Source: Schizochytrium sp. TIO01
Taxonomy: Eukaryota; Sar; Bigyra; Thraustochytrida; Thraustochytriidae
DNA: 64,000 bases
Direction: 5' to 3'
NCBI GenBank assembly: GCA_004764695.1
Contig: SMSO01000031.1
Span: 2,899,048-2,963,047 of the forward strand
This document shows positions 55,898 through 64,000 of the stretch, in pieces; the first letter of the stretch is position 1; each line of letters begins with the position of its first letter. The notes beneath the pieces were generated by a model, which saw nothing but the letters and a program-made list of their open reading frames with translations, did no database searches and was not told the origin of the DNA. The position numbers and the translations under genes were made by a program.

Positions 55898-57389
55898 ATA
55901 AATAAATAAATAAATCAAGTGGAAACCGAGTCAAACTTGAACTTCTAGCGCTGCATAGGTGCCTGCTACCGTGCTGTCTCCTGCAAATGAATGATGCATT
56001 CATTTGCATTGGAACACCTCCTTGGCCAAGTTTGCAGCGAAATGCGCTTCGAGTTGAGATGCGCTTCGAACTGATCGGTTTGGCGGTGATGAGGAGAGCC
56101 ATGGCCGACTGTAGAGAGCAGGGAGGTAGCGCAGCTTAGCTAAGCTTGTGCACGCGGAGGAGGACTTCGGGCGCCGTGGCTAATCAATCCACTTCTTTGT
56201 TCTGGGTCAGCGAGGAAATTTCGAGGTGTTAGTCTGCATGTTCCTTTAGGTCTGTCAGGATGAAATGAAATAAATTGAATTGAATTGAAATGTGCCTTCG
56301 CTGGGAAGAGAGAACTCGAGCAAATGGCAGCATCAAGCGCTGGATGAATTCGAAGGCCGCAAGTTTCCGTTCACGTGTAATAGTTTGCTTAGTCACGAGG
56401 CTGAGACGCTCCTCCCCCAAAGAAAGAAGAACATGTCGGTGCCGATTCTTCCCGAACTACATGTCACGGCGCATGAATCGTGTGTCAGAATTCGCAGTGT
56501 GGAATTTCACCTCAAGTCGCTATTCGTTTCTATGATGAAAGGGTTCTTCCAGACAGTTACTCTGCCATTTCGTGAAAACCGGCCCTTGAAAATGCGCTGA
56601 CCCTGAAGTGATTTAATTAAATTTGTGGGCAGTTCTTCGTTCTCCAGGTTCTCGTTGATGGTCTCCTGCTTCTGCTTATTGTAATGCTCTTGTTTCCGCT
56701 GTCTGTGAGTTTGTCTGTCAGTCATTTAGATCGTCACTGCCCTGCTACAAACTACAACTTCTTCTTCTTGCAATTCGCGTGACAGTTTCGCTCTTCTCAG
56801 CTGTGCCTGGGCCCGACGGGATGGTCCCGAGGAACACGCATGAGCCAGCTCGGTTAGGAAAGGTTCGATTTAAGGTGGCACAATCCTCATTGCTTTCTGC
56901 CAAACTCCACATGAATGTATGCATGCTCAGAGGACAGCGCAAACGAATCCATCCAATTTCTGGCGCCATCTCAAACAAACGAACAAGAAACAAAGAAACA
57001 ACAAAGAAACAATCAAATAAATGAACATACAAACAAACAGAGCTCCAGACACAAAGGATTGTTAGCTGGTCAATGCTCTCAGTTCGTCCACCGACTTTAT
57101 CGACCTGGATGCGACAGCATAGCGTGGAGTCGTGACGAACGAATTTCACCTCTCGCTGCCCTCGACTATGAAAAAGGAACAAAGCAGCGCAAAATAACCA
57201 TCGATCGCGATTAACAAATAAATAGTTCAACAGCGATTCCATGAAAGGTCAGCGCAATCAGTACCTCTATTATGTAGTATGATGTAGCCATTTCAGCCAA
57301 TGGAAAACCAAATAAAGCAGAGAGAAAGGAGAAAAGAAAGCAAAACAAAAGAAGGCAATAAATAGAAAACACAGCAGCGGAGGAAAACG
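53361..57389. other. gene-poor repeat-rich region
   Basis: 4 kb. Arrays: ATT at 54413-54449, TTCA at 55203-55234, GAAA at 55331-55353, GA at 55471-55503 and AACT grading into AAAT at 55853-55915. Short ATG frames exist, but none shows motif or codon bias. A segment at 54174-54240 resembles a tRNA A box (TGGTATAGTGG) without a proper B box or stems. Confidence 0.4.
55853..55915. repeat. AACT array grading into AAAT array
   Basis: About nine AACT units become AAAT units with no gap, another example of unit conversion within an array. Confidence 0.93.
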
Positions 57390-57797
57390 ATGATTCCAAC
57401 TAACCGTGTGATGTGCTTTCAGCCGAGCTTCTGCCGAGCTGGAGAGGGAAAGGCCGCGGCGACTTGTGAGGATCATTATGTCCTGCCTCAAAGCTCCCTC
57501 GAGTCTTCCCAGATTCGCCGCGCACTTCATCAAGGCCCGGGTCGAAGGGAAGGAGTAGCCGAGGGCTCTAGCGTCCAGCGCTTGCCGAGAAATGAACCTA
57601 AAGTTATAAGGGGAAAAACAGTGCGCGCGCTGTGCTTTCTTCATTCGTTGTATATGAAGGAAGCACGTACTTTCCACATTTTAAAAATAAAGCATTACGT
57701 GCGTATTGAACATTACTATGATCTCTTTTTGTTGTTGCACGGCACTTTCTTTTCGTTTTTTCAACATATAGATATATATATATATATATATAATTAA
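57390..57797 (+). CDS. candidate ORF overlapped by an antisense coding-like exon
   Basis: A plus ATG frame of 135 codons starts MIPTNRVMCFQPSFCRAGEG but ends in a TATA dinucleotide run that is unlikely to be protein. On the minus strand 57608-57407 is bounded by an acceptor (CCCCTTATAACTTTAG) and a donor (ACACG then GTTAGT). Its frame is GC3-rich (SFPSTRALMKCAANLGRLEG). The minus exon is at least as plausible as the plus ORF. Strand and family are unknown. Confidence 0.22.
   Translation: MIPTNRVMCFQPSFCRAGEGKAAATCEDHYVLPQSSLESSQIRRALHQGPGRREGVAEGSSVQRLPRNEPKVIRGKTVRALCFLHSLYMKEARTFHILKIKHYVRIEHYYDLFLLLHGTFFSFFQHIDIYIYIYN
57772..57792. repeat. TA dinucleotide run
   Basis: About ten TA units just before T/A-rich sequence. 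Confidence 0.9.
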
Positions 57798-58101
57798 AAA
57801 AATTAATAAATCGATCGCTACGAGGCATCTTATTGTTTACGGTAAAAGGGTTAATTGAAAGGAGATTTATTGAAAAGAGCGAGGGCATCCATCTTGGTTT
57901 TCCGCACGTTCGGTTAAGAACTTTTTAAAGTACGAAAAAGAAAATGCAATGAACATTGTGGAGGGAGGAGAGAACTCTTTGGATAGACAGATTGTGCTTC
58001 CCACGCAGGATTCCTGCGCTCACCCTGCCTGGTTCGTCTTGCTCGCATGCACGATCACACCTTATGACCGAAGTCCCTCCAGTCCAGCCTCGCGATCTGA
58101 T

Positions 58102-58453
58102 CTAACTCCCCTCCACTACGCGTGAGCTCAAGCCCGACGCAGTCTGCCAGATCGCTCTGCTCCCGCCGTTCTCCATGCATATACAGAAAGCAGATGGTAT
58201 TGTGAGGCCCAGCAAACTCAAAGTCGTCATTCCCAGCTCGACGAAACCCATTTCGGACATTCCAGCCGCCGGGATCTGCAAAGACGAAGGGCCATCAGGC
58301 TGCATGGAGCCAACGTTCAGGTTCAACTTGCAACCACCACCCACTCTCTTCAAGTTGCCCATGATCGACCTCACTTTTCAGTTCTCACGAAGCCAATCCA
58401 ACTCGTTCCCAACAAACATTCTAAAACCCGTGCTGGCGCAGCACTTATTTTGA
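58102..58453. other. coding-like island, strand unresolved
   Basis: A plus ATG frame at 58175-58453 (MHIQKADGIVRPSKLKVVIP..., 92 aa) and a minus frame at 58374-58102 (containing GNLKRVGGGCKLNLNVGSMQ, with ATGs) share the same codon phase and both look protein-like. The minus reading has a CTTTGCAG acceptor inside it and higher GC3. Only one, or neither, is real. No motif recognised. Confidence 0.25.
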
Positions 58454-58548
58454 TATGATCAAAAGTAAGAAGCTTAAACCATTATAAAAGGGAACGCCAA
58501 TGCAAGAACTAACCTGAAAGAAGGTCTATACTGTTCCGCTGATCGAGA

Positions 58549-58589
58549 TATCAATCAATCAATCAGTCAATCAATCAATCAATCAATTA
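58549..58589. repeat. CAAT array with one CAGT variant
   Basis: About ten TCAA units, one changed to TCAG. Confidence 0.92.
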
Positions 58590-58827
58590 ACTTTATAAGC
58601 ACTGAGCGTGGAGAAGAGCGTGGGCAACAAAAGGGCAAGGCTCGCATGCGCCTCCTCTGCCGAAAAGGCCGAGTCAAAATGCAAGCGCTCAAGTCCCAAA
58701 GCAGCGAACCAACTCGCTTCTCTCTAATAAGCTGGGCTTCGTCGTCTAGCACTGCTTTTCATCAGTGCTTCAGGAATGAAAATCTCCTCAGCCGAGTGAT
58801 TTGATTCCTCTCGAGTATACCAATTGA

Positions 58828-58850
58828 TTGACTGGTCGATTGATTTATTG

Positions 58851-58881
<31 letters not shown>

Positions 58882-58882
58882 A
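58828..58882. repeat. GATT array with TTATT variants
   Basis: The complement of the CAAT unit, interrupted twice by TTTATT at regular spacing, then an inverted ATTAATCAAT segment. With the CAAT array at 58549 it forms an imperfect inverted pair about 240 bp apart. Confidence 0.9.
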
Positions 58883-61645
58883 ATCAATTGATCGATTCAT
58901 TCATTTCATTTCTCGTTAGCCGAGCTCTACCTTCGCTAGGGCGTCACGGGCGAAGGAGACAGACCACGGGCTCGTGACACGGGTCGAGGCCGCGTGGAGA
59001 CGGCCACGGCCACGAGAACGGGAAGGAGGACGAGAAGGTCGCCTGCCTGGCTGGTGGAGCGGTTGGCTGCTGGCGCGAGCGACGTGACGGTGGCGACCTC
59101 GAGCAACAGCAGAGCTTTGTTTGTCTCTTCGCTCTGTAGCATCTTAATTTAGAATAAAATTAAAGGGTCTTTTGCGCTCTTGCTTTGTATTGCTATGGGG
59201 AAAAGACCAAAACAACGATTCTTTTTCATCGTGCGAGCGAGAAAGTATTTTTGTTTGGGGACTTGAGGCCCTTCTTCGTCTCCGTGCGGCGGTTGTCCGT
59301 GAAGGCTGCGATTCGCTCGATACATTTTGCCTGATTGCCGGGATATCTGCCTGATTGATCTCGTCTTTCTGCAGGCTTCTGAGCGAGAAAGAGAAGACGA
59401 ATAGAATTCATTCTGTTTTATGCCACTGTTTCATTCGTAATGAGCGATCCTGGCGTTTTCAACTTCGTCGTCACGGGCCGTGTTCCCTTCATCTTCTCTC
59501 TCTGGAGATGTTATAAATGTATATGAGTGGACTCGTGCTAATGTATTGATGTGTTTTGAAATTGATTAATTAGTTAATCAATTAGCGAGCACTTGAAGGA
59601 AGGGTGGAAGCTGAGGGTGGAGAGCAGTGTGAGGGACTCGGAATCTTCAACTTATGGTCCTTTTGCCTGTTTTCTTCGTCTGCACAGACCATGCTCATGC
59701 CCAGCTCGCTGAGGGAACAGACACAGCAGCATAAGGCGACCTTTGGCAGGTAGGTAGGCAGCTAGCTAGCTAGCCATTATGCAAATCCAACCTGCTCGAT
59801 AACGTTGAATGACTAACTCGCTCCTCATTCATTCGCTTCTTCGTTTTTTAATTATTATTGAAATCAAAACAATTCTTCAATTAAATTCTAGTATGTCTTA
59901 TTCATGTATTAGAAAACGTTTTCTAATTTTTATTTTATTTTTTTCAGATAAATATGTTGAGAGTTTTTGAAAGGAGAATTCCATCTTTTTTCACGTGCGA
60001 CAGGGAAAAAGAAAGCAGCCTGTACGTGATTTATTGAGAATGGCCATCGCGTGTTTGGGCCTGAATTGTACGGTCGCTCCAAAGCAAGGACTTCTAAACA
60101 CCTACGTTCTACGCTCTGGCAGATAGGCAGGAAAGCAGGGCCAAAATAGAGCTAGTAGGCGATTCAAACATTAGATGGGATTGCCCATTCATCTCAACTG
60201 ATTGTTCCGATGAGTGAATTGGCGAAAATGAAACTCTCCAACTCCAGATTGAATGAATGTATGATACAGCGACAACGTGATTGGAAAAAAATGACTGACG
60301 AAAGGAAGCCAATGAATGGTAGGAGAGTGAATTGAATTAACATTGATCGAAGAGAAATATAAAAGCGGCGCCGCTGATTTTATGGGACCCGGCGAAGGCG
60401 TTGACAAGTGGACTTTTTATACATTTACTTTTCGAAGAGGAATAAACGGTGTTCACACTACACTCATCAAAATCATCAACGTGTTTTTTACTATTCATAT
60501 TTTTATTTTTTCAATTCTAAATCAAAGAGTTTAGTGTCTTGAAAAATAATAATATATATTTTAAAAAAAAAAATTAGAGAAAGAAGAAATAACTGCTTAG
60601 GTTAATTTTACTCCCAAGCCAAAGTGTAAACAACTCGGAATTATGACCTCCACCTTGATAGTAGGTACAACATATCACACCTCTCAAAGCGTTTCTCCCC
60701 TCAATTGAATTTTCTTTTTTTTATTCGTCTCCTTTCAATAGAGAAAGACGGGATAAGCATACTTCTAAACACGTGTTCTGTGCTATGAAAGACAGTTCCA
60801 CAGAGGCCCTAAACGAAAATAAAATAGCAACTCGTTTTCTATTCTTTAACCTATCGAACTGCTCAACCCGCTCGCAGTCCTTTCTTTGCAAATCAGATAA
60901 AGCTCATTCCAATTTATTCTTGCTCTTTAGCTTTAATGTACCTGCTTTCCTCAGAGGGATATAAAAACATATTTATATAGTTTCATTTTACACCGCAGCA
61001 TCTCTGGAGAAAGAGAACGGTGTTGCACATGCACAACTTGAATGGCCAACCGACTAGCCATCTACGCAATATTGCCTTCATTAAAAAAGAAAACAGCAGC
61101 TCGTGGCAAGTAGTAAGAAACCTGCAGATTCTCAGCAAAACCAGAGCTCCACTCAACAAAACGCAATATTAAGCCATGAGTAGCGCGGTAGATGGGCCAC
61201 GCCTCCGCGTCCGATGCTGCTCGTCTCGCAAGTCACGTGCCGACGGCGGTAATTCATTCATATGAGGTTCATGCACATGTAGGTGACCAAGCAATATGTG
61301 AGGGAAAAAAATATTTATTTTTCTTATTTCTTAATTTTAAAATATATAGATAATATGCAAGTCTGGATCCCTACGCAAAGAATTGAAAAGAAGAGGAATT
61401 CTGTTCAATTAATTATAGCGGCTGGAGTTCAAGTAGCTAGCAGTTGGAGTTGCTCTCTGTTTATAATCCATCATCTACCGAGGCTTCTTTCTGTAACTCA
61501 AAGCTGCCTTCTTTTTCTTTATTTCTAGAAAATTAAAAAAAATTGATAATTCTGTGCCGCAGTTATGCATTATCCAAGCGGCCTGTTCCGTCAGTAGCGG
61601 ATCCCATAGAAAACCATAGGACCCCACGGCAGGTCTAAAACATTC

Positions 61646-62002
61646 ATGGATGTGAGGAGGTTCACTCCAGTTCACATCTACTCTAACTGTCAGCTATCTG
61701 CTTGCCTAAGGGTCGCTCATGCTGGGACAGGGACCATCAGTCGGGCAGTCTGCACGCGATGGCAATCGAGCGAGCGGCTGGCAATACCTGCAGCAGACGA
61801 GCACGCGTCTGAGCTAGCGAGTATGTGCTCGGACTCGGAGCACTTGCAAGCTTGGTATTTGCAAGCTTGCTATTACAGCGAGCTGAGACTGCTGCCTTCC
61901 AGCCAGCCGTGCACAAGAGTGCCTCGCTTGCACAATCGGAGCAACGGTCTCAAAGAAAGCAAGTGCTACCGAGGCTTATCCCATCATGATCTCTTCCACT
62001 GA
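61646..62002 (+). CDS. candidate hypothetical protein, 118 aa
   Basis: An ATG..TGA frame (TTCATGGATG context) reading MDVRRFTPVHIYSNCQLSAC and ending YRGLSHHDLFH. It is Cys- and Ser-rich with moderate codon bias, and includes a short duplicated segment (TTGCAAGCTTG twice at about 61845-61870, encoding repeated LQA). No domain recognised. It lies in a local GC-richer island, so chance cannot be excluded. Confidence 0.25.
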   Translation: MDVRRFTPVHIYSNCQLSACLRVAHAGTGTISRAVCTRWQSSERLAIPAADEHASELASMCSDSEHLQAWYLQACYYSELRLLPSSQPCTRVPRLHNRSNGLKESKCYRGLSHHDLFH

Positions 62003-62843
62003 TTTAGTTGTTTTCTATTTTTTTAAACTTGTTCGTGATCTGTAATTATTATTATAATTTTATGGAGAAAGAATTGGAATTAATGAAAGTATTTCGTTTG
62101 TTTTGTGCAAAGTCTACTTTCTTCGCCATCATCTTCTTCTACTGTTACATTGACTTTATTTTATTTTCCTTTTATATGCTGCTTTTTTAAGAAAAGAAAG
62201 AAAGAAAGTTTAACAGAAAAAACAGCTGTTGTTTTTATTATTATTGTTATTGTTATTGTTATTCTTGTTGTTTGTTTGTTTGTTTGTTTGTTTGTTTGTT
62301 TGTTTGTTTGTTTGTTTGTTTGTTTGTTTGTTTGTTTGTTTGTTTGTTTGTTTGTTTGTTTGTTTGTTTGTTTGTTTGTTTGTTTGTTTGTTTGTTTGTT
62401 TGTTTGTTTGTTTGGTGAATAGCTATAACATGAACCTTCTCAATTATTGACTCACCCGCGGCAGCGCGAAGGAAAATTAAACTAGATCTGGGGTTTTCCT
62501 TCTCTTTACTCGTCTTGGGAGATGGCTCACTAGCACGCTCTACTGGTTTTCCTACCGTTGCTCTGCTCGCTCTGCTTCTCTACCTCAAGGAGAAAAAGCA
62601 CGTGTTTCTAGTTAGTTGTGAGCACGGAATAGATACCTAGATACCCCAAAACATAGGACTTCATTCTCTCCCTCTCTTTCTCTCTCTCTCTCTCCATGTG
62701 CCAGCGCGTATGAAAATGTGCCGCGCGAGCGAGGGACGGAAGTCTTCATATTGCTCTTATATAGTTGTTATGCTTGAATTCTAACTATTTTTTACCCTCA
62801 TTTTTCCCCTTTTCCAAAGCATCAAGGGTTCGCCGCGCGTGCG
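62003..62843. other. intergenic with long GTTT array
   Basis: AT-rich DNA leading to the GTTT array, then a pyrimidine/CT-repeat stretch at 62660-62695. Nothing else identified. Confidence 0.5.
62270..62414. repeat. GTTT tetranucleotide array, about 36 copies
   Basis: 145 bp of uninterrupted GTTT preceded by a GTTATT run. Frames are open as (VCLF)n; not a gene. With the CAAT array at 44.7 kb it is the longest pure repeat in the window. Confidence 0.97.
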
Positions 62844-63187
62844 GTGCTGTCCTGTACGCCTCCGCAGATAGAGTCTATGCCGGGCACGCGCAAACTCGAA
62901 GGCATCCTCAGCTTTCAGTGCGGAGCAGGCGCTCATTCACTCACTCGGCAAGGGCTGCGCGTTTCAAGAGAGACAGGGCTGCTCTCCGTCGCTTTGGCTG
63001 TGAAGAGTACGAAATTTGCGCAGCTTTGTTCGAAAAGCTAGCAGCTTATGATTTGGTGCACTGTGGGTTCGTGGGGAGGGGTCCGCGCTACTGCTTATTG
63101 CTAGTTAGTTCTGAGGTACTACTAGATGCTCGCATAGATGCGCACTTCCTACGTACTACTCCAATGCGTGAGACAATCAACAAATAG
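62844..63187 (+). other. coding-like island with two overlapping plus frames
   Basis: One frame (62844-63041) contains GTRKLEGILSFQCGAGAHSL with GC3-rich codons; the other (open to 63187) contains CEEYEICAALFEKLAAYDLV. Neither has a well-placed ATG at its 5' limit. A frameshifted gene remnant or exons of a spliced gene are possible. Not recognised. Confidence 0.2.
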
Positions 63188-63226
63188 ACGGAGTGCTCGA
63201 CCGACCCGCCATGCGATTTTGATTGA

Positions 63227-63594
63227 GTGACTGGCAGTATTGCTCAGGAGTGGTTGTGCCTGGAAACCAAGGGGCATGCGCTTGCTTTGAATATAATTTA
63301 TAAGCAGCGCGTTCATTCAATTCAAGTAGTGGAAGGAAAAGGCACGAGCATTGGTGGCCCTAGGGTTTGTAAGAAAGATGAAGTTGCGGTTGACTGCTAT
63401 GAGATGTTTCCAAAGCTAGCAGCTTGAAATCAGTGGTCCCTGAGAACCCGGCTTTGCTCTTGCTCGAATTTCGCAAGGACGTGTGTAAGCAGAAGGACGC
63501 AGAGGCTGCTGAGTTTGCAATCAAAGCCGTTGAGGACCACGAAAGAAAAGCTGAACAACTTCAATTGCGCGTGATTTTTATCCCATTTCGATAG
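63227..63594 (+). pseudogene. two adjoining coding-like frames, possible frameshifted remnant
   Basis: The first frame (63227-63427, no ATG) contains VCKKDEVAVDCYEMFPKLAA and stops at TGA. A second frame, open from 63403 to TAG at 63592, contains VPENPALLLLEFRKDV and a charged helical stretch (EFAIKAVEDHERKAEQLQLR). Together they read like one protein broken by a single frameshift, or two exons with an undetected small intron. The segment is not recognised. Sequence from 63595 to the window end is unassigned. Confidence 0.25.
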
Positions 63595-64000
63595 CAGACA
63601 TGGGGCCAGCGACCGTATGGTTCTCGCCAGTTTTGCTCCAAAAGCCTTCCAATCACTTCCAGGCTATAGATGCATGCACCTTTAACTATTATGCACCCTT
63701 GGATTTTCCACTTTCAGGATAATGCCTTTCCCTGTTCCCACTTTCACTGCTCCCCGGAGCACTTCAGACTGTTGGAAAATAGTAATAAGTATGCCAATCC
63801 AGGCTAGCCAGGTCTTTTTCGTCCTCAGCTCAAACCTTTGGCATCTTCTCCTTTAACGAGCTAGCCACTGCGAGATGCTGCTTCTTCTGATCTCCCTACA
63901 GATGAGCAATATCGTTTTTTGCAGCTCCGCTATTGTGTTATCTCTTCCTCTTTCCCCTTTTACTGTTAGCACTATCATATTGATTGATGTGTGATACCTT
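63595..64000. other. unassigned window end
   Basis: About 400 bp with no supported gene. A short open patch near 63880-63930 (SDLPTDEQYRFLQLRY) could continue a gene beyond the window. Confidence 0.35.

Larger units (their letters stand above)
58454..61645. other. gene-poor region
   Basis: Besides the two arrays listed separately, it has a GC-rich patch at 58930-59110 with open frames on both strands, GCTAGCTAGCTAGC at about 59760-59774, and AT-rich stretches at 59840-59960 and 60530-60580. No gene is supported. Confidence 0.4.

Noticed and set aside
62105..62450. ORFs encoding (VCLF)n
   Set aside because: They are produced by the GTTT array; all frames are open.

Overview
The window is nuclear DNA from a eukaryotic microbe. 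Genes are on both strands, introns have GT..AG borders, intergenic DNA is full of microsatellites, and no operons are seen. The gene set (a flagellar-type Tubby protein, Rav1/DMXL, RCC2, squalene synthase, a Dad1-like DASH subunit) and the mostly single-exon large genes suggest a protist. A stramenopile such as a thraustochytrid/labyrinthulid is my best guess, but that is inference and no marker gene proves it.

Left part (1-26 kb) is ordinary gene-bearing DNA. In order it holds: the first codons of a secreted or membrane protein running off the left edge (-); a 47-codon ORF (+); an unrecognised three-exon small gene (-); a 2786-residue Rav1/DMXL (rabconnectin-3 alpha) protein (+); RCC2/TD-60 (-); a two-exon Dad1-like kinetochore subunit (-); a Tubby protein with a zinc ribbon and a PDZ-like domain (+); one or two small membrane ORFs (-); an AGC kinase (+); squalene synthase (-); and a probable small spliced gene divergent from it (+). 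Dad1/Tubby and squalene synthase/small gene are head-to-head pairs separated by 257 and 197 bp. RCC2 and Dad1 both belong to mitosis; Rav1/DMXL to V-ATPase assembly; squalene synthase to sterol synthesis. They are neighbours, not a pathway.

Right part (26-64 kb) is a near-desert. Its only convincing gene is a polyQ protein of unknown function at 46.1-47.3 kb. A block from about 31.2 to 38.5 kb is strongly AT-rich, ORF-poor and nearly free of the tetranucleotide repeats that crowd both flanks. The flanks carry long tetranucleotide arrays (CAAT about 37 copies, GTTT about 36 copies, plus TTCA, CTGT, AACT and others), short GC-richer islands with overlapping open frames on both strands, and repeated short inverted repeats built from TAGGTA/TACCTA. 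Several islands look like exons or gene remnants, but strand and splicing cannot be settled by eye. I see no rRNA, CRISPR array, convincing tRNA, or intact transposon.

The two clearest discoveries beyond the long ORFs are the intron-split Dad1-like gene (15567-16061) and the three-exon small gene (787-1305). Both were found by matching splice sites to reading frames. No clearly new multi-gene system is visible.
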